From: Methylobacterium sp. J-088
GTDB lineage: Bacteria > Pseudomonadota > Alphaproteobacteria > Rhizobiales > Beijerinckiaceae
DNA: 64,000 nucleotides
Direction of reading: 5' to 3'
Assembly (NCBI RefSeq): GCF_022829295.1
Contig: NZ_JAKSYH010000194.1
Span: 1-64,000, forward strand
Part shown: positions 1 through 8,878 of the stretch, in pieces
Layout: every line of letters starts with the position of its first letter
Numbering within the stretch: the stretch's first letter is position 1
Notes under the pieces: model-generated
Databases searched by the model: none
What the model saw: only the letters and a program-made list of their open reading frames with translations
What the model was told of the DNA's origin: nothing
Made by a program: the position numbers and the translations under genes

Positions 1-104
1 CCCCTTGCGGGGAGGAGTTGGAGGTGGGGGTGGCTCAGGATCGAGCGCTGCGGTGCCTTCTGCACCACCCCCACCCCTGACCCCTCCCCGCAAGGGGGAG
101 GGGA
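1..104. repeat. GC-rich intergenic palindrome (cut by the window edge)
   Basis: The left arm at 1-33 and the right arm at 65-97 are near-perfect reverse complements with a few mismatches, around a loop of about 31 bases. The right arm runs on to about 104, so the left arm probably starts before the window. It is not coding. Shorter palindromes of the same C-run/G-run style occur at 36247-36275, 48576-48603 and 52317-52340. Confidence 0.7.
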
Positions 105-170
105 AATACGCTTGCTCTATCGATGATTGAGAAGGGCCATAGGTGGGATACCTGCGCCTAGCCCAAACAC

Positions 171-203
171 CTTAAAAGGGCTGGGTCTCGACCTTTCGAA
201 ACC
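171..203. repeat. partial copy of the four-hairpin intergenic repeat
   Basis: This stretch contains the core GGTCTCGACCTTTCGAAACC, which also ends the full-length repeat at 33099-33204 and, inverted, starts the one at 20618-20720. Only the outer hairpin is kept here. It lies just downstream of the MarR gene. Confidence 0.55.
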
Positions 204-257
204 AGGACGTGATCCGGCCGCGCGACGCGTGGGACCTTGCGCTCCAGCGAGCGCCGA

Positions 258-905
258 TCAGGTCGGCAGACCCTCGACCTCGTCGTCCACCTCGGCCTCG
301 ATCTCGGCATCGACGTCGGTGGATTCGCCGGCGGCGCCCGCCGCTTCGGCCAGGCCGCGCGCGGCCTTGCGCAGGAGTTTGCGGAGCCGACGACGGTCGG
401 TTTTGTCGAGATGGTCGAGCAACTCGGCCTCGACCTCCTCCTGGATCTGCTCGATGGCCTCGGCCTTGGCCAAACCCGCCGGGGTCAACTGGACCCGGAC
501 CACGCGGCCATCGCCCGATTCGGCACGGCGCTCGACGATCCCAAGGGCGGCGAGCCGGGTCACGGTCTTCGACGCCGTGGGCGGCCGGACCCGGAGGAGC
601 GCGGCGAGATCGCCCATCGTCATGGTCCCGGCGCTGGCGAGCGCCTGCACCACCTGCTCCTGCCCGGCGAACAGGCCCAGCTTGGCCAGACGGTCGCCCG
701 TGCGGGCGCGGTGCAGGCGCGCCGCCTGCACGAGGGCCCACCCGACGCTCCGCACACCGGGCGGTCGCATCTTCTTGGACGACAGCTCCTTGGACGATAG
801 CTCTTGAGCCGCCGTCTCGCTGTCGTGTCGATCACGTTTCTGCTTGTCGCCCACCGGAGCGCCCGCGTCTGTGCCGGCGGCCGCCGGAAGATCCAGAGTC
901 TGCAC
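258..905 (-). CDS. MarR-family transcriptional regulator
   Basis: This 215-residue protein has a winged-helix MarR core at about residues 65-150. A helix-turn-helix lies around GTMTMGDLAALLRVRPPTASKTVTRLAALG, followed by a basic wing (RRAESGDGRVVRVQLT) typical of MarR. MarR proteins act as dimers that release DNA on binding small phenolic or oxidative ligands; the ligand here is unknown. The first 45 residues are low-complexity and carry an ELSSK-ELSSK tandem repeat, so translation may start at Met46 (about 770). The C-terminal tail is acidic and low-complexity. No obvious target gene is adjacent. Confidence 0.85.
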   Translation of the reverse strand: MQTLDLPAAAGTDAGAPVGDKQKRDRHDSETAAQELSSKELSSKKMRPPGVRSVGWALVQAARLHRARTGDRLAKLGLFAGQEQVVQALASAGTMTMGDLAALLRVRPPTASKTVTRLAALGIVERRAESGDGRVVRVQLTPAGLAKAEAIEQIQEEVEAELLDHLDKTDRRRLRKLLRKAARGLAEAAGAAGESTDVDAEIEAEVDDEVEGLPT

Positions 906-987
906 GATCCATCTCCGTCACCGGCCGCCCAGGACCCTGTGGCGCTGGCCGGTGACGCTGAGATGACGAGTTCACACTGACGATCGC

Positions 988-1377
988 TCAGCAGTGCATG
1001 AGGCGTTGCAGGCGATCGAGGATATCCTGGCCGGTGCAGGGCCGCGCGATGAAGTCGGCATGCCTGGGCATGCGGGCCGGGTCGGGGGCCGCCCGACCGG
1101 AGACTATCAGAATCGGCAGTGTCGGCCGCGCCTCCGCGACCGAGCTGGCGAGGTCGAATCCGTCCGTCTTGCCCGAGAGCTGGACGTCGGTGACGAGCCC
1201 ACAGATGTCCGGGCGCGCCTGAAGTATGCTGAGCGCCCGCTCGGCGGACGCACATTGAACGGTCTCGAAGCCGCCTTCCTCCAGCACGTCGCCGAGGTCC
1301 ATGATCGTCAGCGCCTCGTCCTCGACGAGGAGGATCACCGGCCGATCGCCACCCGAACCCGTCTGCTCACTCGCCAC
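988..1377 (-). CDS. single-domain response regulator receiver protein
   Basis: The 129-residue product is only a CheY-like receiver. It has the acidic pocket (LLVEDEA), the phospho-acceptor Asp in LVTDVQLSG and a Ser at the Thr/Ser switch position (LIVSGRA). The usual Lys-Pro before the last helix reads ARPC, so the conserved Lys appears to be Arg. I chose the GTG at 1377 because GGAGGGAG lies about six bases upstream; an ATG at 1446 would add 23 residues with no better site. With no output domain or adjacent kinase, it probably works in a phosphorelay or by protein contact. Confidence 0.8.
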   Translation of the reverse strand: MASEQTGSGGDRPVILLVEDEALTIMDLGDVLEEGGFETVQCASAERALSILQARPDICGLVTDVQLSGKTDGFDLASSVAEARPTLPILIVSGRAAPDPARMPRHADFIARPCTGQDILDRLQRLMHC

Positions 1378-1508
1378 TGTGTACTCCCTCCGGCAACGTG
1401 CGACTGCGAGGGCCGCCGCACGCGTCATCAGCCTGAGGTCCAACACCAGAAACGGTTCCGGGTTGCAGCTTGACGCGGTCGCCGCTGACAGGCGGCCGGT
1501 TCCTGTGC

Positions 1509-2774
1509 TCAGGCTGTCACGGATGCCTGCTGGGTCACGACCGCGGTGACCGCCTCGATCAGGCGATCGAGATCCGCCGCTCCGATCGTCAGCGCCGGCG
1601 TCAGGTAGACGATGTCGCCGAACGGCCGGACCCAGACGCCCCGGGCGAGCAGCCGCGCCTTGAGGGCGGCGAGATCGGGGGCCTCGGCGAACTGGACCGC
1701 TCCGATCGCGCCGAGCACCCGGACGTCGACCACGCCGGGCACGCGCCGCAGGATTTCGAGCCCATCCGTGAACCGTGCCGCGATGGCGTGGGCCTGGGCG
1801 AGGCGCGGCTCAGTCTCGAACAGGTCGAGGCTGGCATTGGCGGCCGCGCAGGCGAGCGGATTGGCCATGAAGGTCGGGCCGTGCATCAGCGCGGCCGCGG
1901 GATCCTCGGACCAGAACGCCTCGAACACCTCCGTGCGGGCGATGGTGGCGGCGAGCGCCATCGTGCCGCCGGTCAGCGCCTTCGACAGGCACAGGATGTC
2001 GGGCACGATCCCGGCCTGTTCGCAGGCGAACAGGGTGCCGGTGCGCCCGAAGCCGGTGAAGATCTCGTCGGCGATCAGCGGCACGCCGTAGCGGCGGGCG
2101 AGATCGGCGACGGTCGCCAACACCTCCGGCGGGTGCATGCGCATGCCGCCCGCCCCCTGGACCAGCGGCTCGACGATCACCGCCGCCAGCGTGTCGCGGT
2201 GCCTCGCCAGCGCCGCGTCGAGGGCCTCGGTCTCGGCGGCGGTCCGCGGCAGATCGCAGAAAATCTGGGTGGGCAGGTAGGCGCCGAAGCGGCGGTGCAT
2301 GCCCTCCTCGGGATCGCAGACCGACATCGCCCCCATCGTGTCGCCGTGATAGCCGCCGCGGAAGGCCAGCACCTGCGTCCGGCCGCTCACCCCGCGGTTG
2401 AGCCACATCTGCGCGGCCATCTTGAGAGCGACCTCCACGGCGACCGAGCCCGAATCGCTGAAAAAAACGTGGTCGAGGTCCCCCGGCAGCAGGGCGGCGA
2501 GCCGGGCCGCCAGCCGCTCGGCCGACTGATGGGTGAGGCCGCCGAACATCACGTGGGGCATCCGCGCCAGCTGGTCGGCGACGGCCTGGGCGATGTGGGG
2601 ATGGTTGTAGCCGTGGACCGCCGTCCACCAGGACGCGATGCCGTCCACGAGCTCGCGGCCGTCGGCGAGGATAATGCGGCTGCCCTGGGTCGCCACCGCC
2701 TCCAGGGGCGGAGCGGCCCCGCGCATCTGGGTGTAGGGGCGCCAGAGGTGGGTGCGAGACGGGTCGAGCGTCAT
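1509..2774 (-). CDS. bioA: adenosylmethionine-8-amino-7-oxononanoate aminotransferase
   Basis: BioA is a PLP-dependent transaminase that uses S-adenosylmethionine to convert KAPA to DAPA in biotin synthesis. The 421-residue protein starts with the BioA-typical HLWRPYTQM. It carries the PLP lysine in LCLSKALTGG (about residue 265, close to E. coli K274) and the HGPTFMANPLACAAAN loop. The ATG at 2774 fits the family start; an upstream in-frame ATG adds ten basic residues. It is divergent from bioF, which performs the preceding step, with about 106 bases between them. Confidence 0.95.
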   Translation of the reverse strand: MTLDPSRTHLWRPYTQMRGAAPPLEAVATQGSRIILADGRELVDGIASWWTAVHGYNHPHIAQAVADQLARMPHVMFGGLTHQSAERLAARLAALLPGDLDHVFFSDSGSVAVEVALKMAAQMWLNRGVSGRTQVLAFRGGYHGDTMGAMSVCDPEEGMHRRFGAYLPTQIFCDLPRTAAETEALDAALARHRDTLAAVIVEPLVQGAGGMRMHPPEVLATVADLARRYGVPLIADEIFTGFGRTGTLFACEQAGIVPDILCLSKALTGGTMALAATIARTEVFEAFWSEDPAAALMHGPTFMANPLACAAANASLDLFETEPRLAQAHAIAARFTDGLEILRRVPGVVDVRVLGAIGAVQFAEAPDLAALKARLLARGVWVRPFGDIVYLTPALTIGAADLDRLIEAVTAVVTQQASVTA

Positions 2775-2880
2775 GCCACGGGGGATGCGCGGCCGAGGCG
2801 GCATCGGTCAAGCGGGCGCCGGCCCGGGTATCGCGCCGGTTGCCTTGACATCGACCGACCGGCTTGGCCCATCACCCTGC

Positions 2881-4005
2881 ATGGACAGCCTCGACGCCTT
2901 CGCCCGCACGAAACTCGATGCCCTGGAGGCCGGCAGCCTGCGGCGGCGGCTGGTGCCGACCGAGCGGGGCTCCGGCGCCGCCGCGAGTCGGCAGGGCAGG
3001 GCGCTCGTGTCGTTCTCCTGCAACGATTATCTCGGCCTTTCCCACCATCCGCGCGTGATCGCGGCCGCACAGGACGCCGCGGCGACCTACGGCGCGGGGG
3101 CCGGCGGGTCCCGGCTCGTGACCGGCGATCATCCGAATCTCGGCGCGCTGGAAGCGCGGCTCGCGCGCCACAAGGGCCAGGAGGCCGCGCTGGTCTTCGG
3201 CAGCGGCTACCTCGCCAATCTCGGCATCACGCCGGCGCTCGCGGGACGCTCCGACCTCATCCTCCTCGACGAACTGTCCCACGCCTGCATGTGGGCCGGG
3301 GCGCGGCTGTCCGGCGCGCAGGTGCTGACCTTCCGCCACAACGATCCCGCCGACCTCGCGGCGATTTTGGCGGCGAACCGCGCCCGGCACGGACGCGCGC
3401 TGGTGCTCACCGAGCGGGTGTTCAGCATGGACGGCGACCGGGCGCCGCTGGCCGACATCCTGGCCGTCGCGCAGGACCACGATGCCTGGACGCTGGTGGA
3501 CGATGCCCACGGGATCGGCGTCGTCGAGGACGGGCCACGGGCGCCCCTGGAGATGGGCACCCTGTCGAAGGCGCTGGGTTCTTACGGCGGCTATCTCTGC
3601 GCCTCGCAAGCGGTGATCGACCTGATGGTGAGCCGCGCCCGCAGCTTCGTCTACACCACCGGCCTGCCGCCGGCCTCGGCCGCCGCCGCGCTGGCGGCGC
3701 TGGCGATCCTGGAAGACGAGCCGGAGCGGCGCGCCCGGCCCCTCGACCTCGCCCGGCGCTTCACCGCCCGCCTCGGCCTGCCCGAGGCGGAGAGCGCCGT
3801 CGTGCCGGTGCTGATCGGCGAGGCGCAACGGGCGCTCGACATCTCGGCGGCCTTGGAGGCGCAGGGCTACCTCGTGGTGGCGATCCGCCCGCCGACCGTG
3901 CCGGCCGGGACCGCGCGGCTGCGGGTCGCCTTCTCGGCCGCCCACGCGGAAGCGCAGGTCGATGCGCTGGCCGATGCGGTGGCACGACTGACCGGGCGTC
4001 TCTGA
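2881..4005 (+). CDS. bioF: 8-amino-7-oxononanoate synthase
   Basis: BioF condenses pimeloyl thioester with L-alanine to form KAPA. The 374-residue protein is an alpha-oxoamine synthase. Visible motifs are SCNDYLGLSHHP near the N terminus, GAGAGGSRLVTGDH, LVDDAHGIG and the PLP lysine in GTLSKALGSYGGY (about residue 230; E. coli K236). The start matches the family N terminus. The 3' end overlaps a 14-bp tandem duplication containing the stop codon. bioB and bioD are not in the window. A TTGACA hexamer at 2845-2850 is a possible -35, but no convincing -10 follows. Confidence 0.93.
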   Translation: MDSLDAFARTKLDALEAGSLRRRLVPTERGSGAAASRQGRALVSFSCNDYLGLSHHPRVIAAAQDAAATYGAGAGGSRLVTGDHPNLGALEARLARHKGQEAALVFGSGYLANLGITPALAGRSDLILLDELSHACMWAGARLSGAQVLTFRHNDPADLAAILAANRARHGRALVLTERVFSMDGDRAPLADILAVAQDHDAWTLVDDAHGIGVVEDGPRAPLEMGTLSKALGSYGGYLCASQAVIDLMVSRARSFVYTTGLPPASAAAALAALAILEDEPERRARPLDLARRFTARLGLPEAESAVVPVLIGEAQRALDISAALEAQGYLVVAIRPPTVPAGTARLRVAFSAAHAEAQVDALADAVARLTGRL

Positions 4006-4022
4006 CCGGGCGTCTCTGACCG
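3989..4022. repeat. 14-bp tandem duplication across the bioF stop codon
   Basis: The unit TGACCGGGCGTCTC occurs at 3989-4002 and 4003-4016, followed by a partial third copy. The second TGA is the bioF stop. It looks like slippage, and the longer frame still ends with the same LTGRL tail. Confidence 0.7.
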
Positions 4023-4135
4023 CGCTTTCCGTCCGCCGCGCGCGCACTTATACGAGGCCCGGACGGGGCGCGCGGCGCTCCGCAACGCCCGTCGCCGACG
4101 AGCGGGCGAGACCCGGGATCAAGAGGACGACGCCC

Positions 4136-4645
4136 ATGGACGCCAGCGCGCTGCGAGCCCTTCAGGCTCCGATCAAGGACACGTACCGCAACGCGCCGGA
4201 CGCCGCGATGATCACCCTGAAGGCGAAGGGCACGCTGGACGACACCAAGATCGCCTGCAAGGTCGAGACCGGCCGCGCCATCGCGGAGGCCGGGCTGCAC
4301 CCGGCGACCGGCGGCTCGGGCGCGGAGCTGTGCTCGGGCGACATGCTACTGGAGGCTCTGGTCGCCTGCGCAGGCGTGACGCTCAAGGCGGTGGCAACCG
4401 CGCTGGAAATCCCGCTGCGGGCCGGCACGGTCAGCGCCGAGGGCGATCTCGATTTCCGCGGCACGCTCGGCGTCGACAAGGAGGCGCCGGTCGGCTTCCG
4501 CAACATCCGCCTGTTCTTTAAGCTCGATACGGATGCCTCGGAAGAGAAGCTGGCGCAGCTCCTGAAGCTCACCGAGCGCTACTGCGTCGTGTTCCAGACG
4601 CTCAACCACAAGCCCGCGTTGTCGGTGGCCGTCACGACGGCATGA
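4136..4645 (+). CDS. OsmC-family thiol peroxidase-like protein
   Basis: OsmC proteins reduce organic hydroperoxides with a redox pair of cysteines in a dimer. The 169-residue protein keeps both family cysteine contexts: LEALVACAGVTLKAV in the middle and TERYCVVFQTL near the end. It resembles the YhfA-like OsmC branch more than Ohr. An AGAGGA sequence lies about ten bases before the ATG. The methyltransferase gene follows after 13 bases, so the two are probably cotranscribed. The substrate is not evident. Confidence 0.85.
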   Translation: MDASALRALQAPIKDTYRNAPDAAMITLKAKGTLDDTKIACKVETGRAIAEAGLHPATGGSGAELCSGDMLLEALVACAGVTLKAVATALEIPLRAGTVSAEGDLDFRGTLGVDKEAPVGFRNIRLFFKLDTDASEEKLAQLLKLTERYCVVFQTLNHKPALSVAVTTA

Positions 4646-4658
4646 CGGGGAGGGGATC

Positions 4659-5516
4659 ATGAGCGGCGGCATCACCCAGACCGAATACTGGAACGGCGAG
4701 GTCGGCGCGCGCTGGGCCCGCAACCAAACGGTGCTCGACGCGGTGTTCGCGCCGCTGACCGAGGCGCTGTTCGACCGCGCGGGGCTGAATCTCGGTGCCA
4801 CGGTGCTCGATATCGGCTGCGGCTCGGGGGCGACAACGGTCGAGGCTGCGCGCCGGGTCGGGGCCGCCGGCCGCGTCACGGGTGCGGATATCTCGGCGCC
4901 GCTCCTCGCGGTCGCCCGGGCCCGGGTCGGCCGCGAAGCCCCCGGCGCCGCCCCGGTCACCTTCGTCGAAGCCGACGTCGAGCAGGCGGATCTCGGCACG
5001 TTCGACGCCGCCCTGTCCCGGTTCGGCGTGATGTTCTTCCCGGATTCGCTGCGCGCCTTCGCCAATATCCGCCGGATGCTGCGGCCTGCCGGGCAGCTGA
5101 CCTTCCTCTGCTGGCGCGCGCTGCCCGAGAACCTGTGGGTTCAGGTGCCGCGCGAGGCCGTGATGCCATTGCTGTCGGAGGTGCCGCCGCCCCCGGCACC
5201 CGATACGCCAGGGCCGTTCCGCTTCGCGGATGCGGACGGGCTCGGGGCCTTGCTGCGGAACGCCGGGTTCGGGACCGTCTCCTGTGCGGCGCTCGACCGG
5301 GACGTCATCCTCGGCCGGGGCGACACCGACGCGGAGGCCGCCGCGGCGGCAGCGCATGTGGCGCTGAACCTCGGCCCGACCTCGCACCTCGTCCGCGAGG
5401 CCGAACCGGATCTCCGGGCGCGGGCCGAGGCTGTGGTGACGGAGGCCCTGATCCGGCACGCGTCGGGCGGCGCGGTACGCCTGCGCGCGGCGTGCTGGCT
5501 CGTCCAGGCCGGGTGA
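4659..5516 (+). CDS. class I SAM-dependent methyltransferase
   Basis: The 285-residue protein has the Rossmann motif I VLDIGCGSGATTVEAARRVG (about residues 49-68), then the acidic SAM-ribose loop VTGADIS and motif IV FDAALSRFGVMFF. This is the UbiE/Coq5-like or methyltransf_25 layout seen in enzymes acting on small molecules. The acceptor is not predictable. GGGGAGG just before the ATG is a strong ribosome binding site. It is the last gene of the OsmC unit and converges on the downstream hydrolase. Confidence 0.85.
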   Translation: MSGGITQTEYWNGEVGARWARNQTVLDAVFAPLTEALFDRAGLNLGATVLDIGCGSGATTVEAARRVGAAGRVTGADISAPLLAVARARVGREAPGAAPVTFVEADVEQADLGTFDAALSRFGVMFFPDSLRAFANIRRMLRPAGQLTFLCWRALPENLWVQVPREAVMPLLSEVPPPPAPDTPGPFRFADADGLGALLRNAGFGTVSCAALDRDVILGRGDTDAEAAAAAAHVALNLGPTSHLVREAEPDLRARAEAVVTEALIRHASGGAVRLRAACWLVQAG

Positions 5517-5649
5517 AGGACGGCGTCCGGCTCGGTTTCGAGCCGCGTCGCGGCCATTCCTGCGCTGGGTCCCGGGCCGCATTCCGCTGGCGCTGCACCA
5601 ATCCGGGAGCCGGTAGAGGACGCGCCGCGAAGCGGCTCCTGTCCTTTCC

Positions 5650-7248
5650 TCAAAGCCCCAGCGCACCGCCATCCGAGCGCGGATCGTGCGTGGCCTCGAT
5701 CCGGCCGTTGCGGGGGTGGCGCACCAGCATCCCGGCATGGCCCAGCGAATCGATGTAGGGCCCGCCGAGTTCCTCGATCTCGTGGCCGAGCCGGCCCAGA
5801 GCCGCGATGCAGGCCGGATCGAAACGATCCTCCACCTTCACGCTGAGCGAGGGCGCCCCCCAGGTCCGGCCATAGAGCAGCCGCGGGGCATCGACGGCGC
5901 CCGCCACGGAGAGCCCGTAATCGGCGTAGCGGCTGAAGATCTGGGCCTGGAATTGCGGCTGCCCGTCGCCGCCCATGCTGCCGTAGCTCATCACCCTTCC
6001 ATCGTCGAAGGCGGCCAGCGCCGGGATCAGGGTGTGGAACGGGCGCCGGCCCGGCTCAAGCGGGTTCACGGCCTGCGGGTCGAGGGAGAACGACATGCCC
6101 CGGTTCTGCCAGCAGATCCCGGTCGCCGGCAGAACCGTGCCGGAGCCGTATTCCCAATAGACCGACTGGATGTAGGAGACCGCAAGCCCGTCGCCGTCGA
6201 TCGCCCCCATCCAGACCGTGTCGCCGTGGCCCGGATCGGGCAGGGGCACCTGGGCGGCGCGGCGCATGTCCACCTGCGCGGCTTCACGGGCGAGGCGCTC
6301 CGGCGTCAGGAAGCCGGCGGGGTCGTGCCGCAGGCGGTTGAAGTCGGTCACCACCCGATCACGGATCGCGAAGGCCCGCTTCGTCGCCTCGATCAGCCCG
6401 TGGTAATGGGCGGTGGTCTCGGCCTCGGCGATGTTCAGCCGGTCGAAGATCCCGAGGATCAGCAGCGCCGCGAGCCCCTGGGTCGGGGGCGGGAAGTTGT
6501 AGAGCGTCGCGTCGCGGCGGCGGATCGACAGGGGCGCCCGCTCGACCGCGGCAAACGCTTCGAGATCCGCCCGGGTCACCGGCGCGCCCAGGCGCTCCAG
6601 ATCGGCGGCGATCTCCCGGCCGATATCGCCGCGGTAGAAATCGCCGAGCCCCGCATGGGCGAGCTGCTCCAGGGTGGCGGCGAGCCTGGGCAGGGCCCTG
6701 ATCTCGCCGGCCGGGTAAGGTTTTCCGTCCTTCAGGAAGGTTTTCGAAAAATTCGGGACGTCGTGGAGCGTGTCGAGTTCCTGGGGCACGTAGCGCGCCT
6801 CCGAGGGCGAGACCGGCACGCCCTCCCGCGCCTGCTTGATCGCATCCGCCAGCAGGCTCTCCAGGGGCAGGCGGCCGCCCAGCGCTCGCGCCAGTTCCAG
6901 GGCGAGGCGCCAGCCGCCGACGGCGCCCGCCACCGTCACCATCGCGTCCGGCCCCCGCGCGGGGATCGCCTCGTAGTCCTTCTCGCGGTAGCGCTGGATC
7001 GTGGCGAGCCGCCCGGCCGGGCCGCAGGCCTCGATGCCGCGCACCCGGCCGCCGCGCTCGCGCACCAGCCAGAAGCCGTCGCCGCCGATGCCGTTCATGT
7101 GCGGGTAGACCACCGCGATGGAGGCGGCCATCGCCACCATCGCCTCGATCGCGTTGCCGCCCTGGGCCAGCACGGTCTGGCCGGCCTGCGCGGCGAGATG
7201 ATGGGGCGCCGCGACGGCGGCGGCGGTGAAGACGGGGGTCTCGGGCAT
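5650..7248 (-). CDS. gamma-glutamyltransferase-family hydrolase
   Basis: Family members are Ntn hydrolases that cut themselves before a Thr nucleophile and cleave gamma-glutamyl amides. The 532-residue protein spans both subunits: an N-terminal segment with AGQTVLAQGGNAIEAMVAMA and HMNGIGGDGFWLV, and a small-subunit part with GSGTVLPATGICWQNRG and GSMGGDGQPQ. The probable nucleophile is the Thr of GHGDTVWMGAIDGDG. The usual T-T-H-x-S there is changed, so substrate choice may differ from glutathione. No signal peptide is visible, unlike classical periplasmic GGTs. It could be a cephalosporin-acylase-like relative. Confidence 0.85.
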   Translation of the reverse strand: MPETPVFTAAAVAAPHHLAAQAGQTVLAQGGNAIEAMVAMAASIAVVYPHMNGIGGDGFWLVRERGGRVRGIEACGPAGRLATIQRYREKDYEAIPARGPDAMVTVAGAVGGWRLALELARALGGRLPLESLLADAIKQAREGVPVSPSEARYVPQELDTLHDVPNFSKTFLKDGKPYPAGEIRALPRLAATLEQLAHAGLGDFYRGDIGREIAADLERLGAPVTRADLEAFAAVERAPLSIRRRDATLYNFPPPTQGLAALLILGIFDRLNIAEAETTAHYHGLIEATKRAFAIRDRVVTDFNRLRHDPAGFLTPERLAREAAQVDMRRAAQVPLPDPGHGDTVWMGAIDGDGLAVSYIQSVYWEYGSGTVLPATGICWQNRGMSFSLDPQAVNPLEPGRRPFHTLIPALAAFDDGRVMSYGSMGGDGQPQFQAQIFSRYADYGLSVAGAVDAPRLLYGRTWGAPSLSVKVEDRFDPACIAALGRLGHEIEELGGPYIDSLGHAGMLVRHPRNGRIEATHDPRSDGGALGL

Positions 7249-7369
7249 CGCGGGTCCTGTGGTGTCCGGGCCGCAGGGTTAGGCGAGCGCGCGGATCCTG
7301 CAAAGGGCGTGCAGGTACAAGATCTTCGCCATGCTATGCTGCGCCGATCCCATCCCGCAGAAGCGGCCG

Positions 7370-8821
7370 ATGCTCCGGAAGTTCACGCCCCGTCTCGCGA
7401 TCGGCCTCGGCCTTGCGGCCGCACCGGCCGCGGCGCAGCAGCAGGTGCCGCGCGTCTTCGAGGGCGCGGGCGGGGATCCGCGCATCTCGGTCTCGCAGCC
7501 GGAGACGACCAGCCAGGCGTCGGGGGGCTTCGTCCGCTCGGTCGAGCCCTATCTCGGGCCGCTCGCCGATCCCCTCGGGATCCGGCCGGTGCTGAAGGCG
7601 CGCGGCATCGAATACAGCCTGACCTATATCGTCGACGTCCTCGGCAACCCGGTCGGCGGGCTCCGCCAGGGCGCGATCGTCGAGGATCGCCTGAACCTGC
7701 GGCTCAATCTCGACCTCGACCGGCTGGCGGGCTGGCAGGGGGCCACGGTCCATGCCAACGCCTACTTCATCCACGGCACCGGCCTGTCGCGCTATTATGT
7801 CGGCAACCTGCTGACCACGAGCGTCATCGAGGCGCTGCCCGCGTCGCGGCTCTACGTGCTCTGGTTCGACCAGAGCCTGATGGACGGCCAGCTCGGCATC
7901 CGCATCGGCCAACAGGCCGCCGACACCGAGTTTTTCGTCAGCCAGACCGCGACCCTGTTCGTGAATTCCACCTTCGGCTGGCCTGCGATCACCGGGCTCG
8001 ACCTGCCGAGCGGCGGCCCGGCCTACCCGCTGGCGGCCCCGGCGATCCGGGCCAAGTACGTGCCCGGCAACGGCTTCTCCCTGCAGGTCGGGCTGTATGA
8101 CGGCGATCCGGCCGGGGCGAACCGGCCGGGCCAGGATCCGGAGGCGCAGCGCCTCGACCGGACCGGCACGAATTTCCGCCTCAACGATCCGGCCCTGTTC
8201 ATCGCGGAGGCGACCTACGCCTACAATATCGCACCGGGGTCCAGGGGCCTGCCCGGCGACATCACCCTCGGCGGCTGGCAGCATTTCGGCCGGTTCGACA
8301 GCCTGCGCTTCGACATCACCGGCGTGCCGCTGGCCGACCCGAACGCCACCGGCATCGGCCGGCCGGTGCGCGGCAATGCCGGGATCTACGCGATCTACGA
8401 TCAGACCCTGTACCGGGAATCGGGCAAGGACGACGAGGGTCTCGGCTTCTTCGTGCGCGCCGCGTGGTCGCCGACCCGGTCCAGCCTGATCGACGCCTAC
8501 GTGGATACCGGTCTCGCCTACAAGGGCCTGTTCGAGGGCCGCGACGACGATACGCTGGGCATCGGCTTCGCCTATGCGCGGATCAGCGACGAGGCCCAGC
8601 GCGCCGACCGGGACACGATCCTCTACACCGGCCTGCCGAGTCCCCGGCGCCGCGCCGAGAGGGTGCTGGAGGCGACCTATCAGGCGGTGGTCGTGCCGGG
8701 CTTCACGGTGCAGCCGGACGCGCAGTACATCATCCGCCCGGGCGCGGGCGTCGCCGGTCCGGACGGCCGCCGGCTGCGCAACGCGGCGGTGCTCGGGCTG
8801 CGCGCCACCGTGCAGTACTGA
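7370..8821 (+). CDS. OprB-family carbohydrate-selective porin
   Basis: OprB proteins are outer-membrane beta-barrels that pass sugars. The protein (483 residues) starts with a signal peptide, MLRKFTPRLAIGLGLAAAPAAA, cut before QQQ. Family signatures include GIRPVLKARGIEYSLTYIVD, the DRLNLRLNLDLDRL strand, SRYYVGNLLTTSVIEALPASRLY and a C-terminal aromatic residue (VQY) usual for porins. I prefer the ATG at 7370 over 7331 because it begins directly with the signal peptide. It starts divergently from the GGT-like gene and lies upstream of the antiporter on the same strand. Confidence 0.88.
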   Translation: MLRKFTPRLAIGLGLAAAPAAAQQQVPRVFEGAGGDPRISVSQPETTSQASGGFVRSVEPYLGPLADPLGIRPVLKARGIEYSLTYIVDVLGNPVGGLRQGAIVEDRLNLRLNLDLDRLAGWQGATVHANAYFIHGTGLSRYYVGNLLTTSVIEALPASRLYVLWFDQSLMDGQLGIRIGQQAADTEFFVSQTATLFVNSTFGWPAITGLDLPSGGPAYPLAAPAIRAKYVPGNGFSLQVGLYDGDPAGANRPGQDPEAQRLDRTGTNFRLNDPALFIAEATYAYNIAPGSRGLPGDITLGGWQHFGRFDSLRFDITGVPLADPNATGIGRPVRGNAGIYAIYDQTLYRESGKDDEGLGFFVRAAWSPTRSSLIDAYVDTGLAYKGLFEGRDDDTLGIGFAYARISDEAQRADRDTILYTGLPSPRRRAERVLEATYQAVVVPGFTVQPDAQYIIRPGAGVAGPDGRRLRNAAVLGLRATVQY

Positions 8822-8878
8822 CCCGCCCTGCGACGGTGGCACCGGAAACGGTCCCGCTGCCCAGCCTCTTTCACGAGC

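Noticed and set aside
2775..2880. BioR operator in the bioA/bioF gap
   Set aside because: The TTATCTATAA-type dyad known for BioR in alphaproteobacteria is absent; only a TTGACA hexamer is visible.
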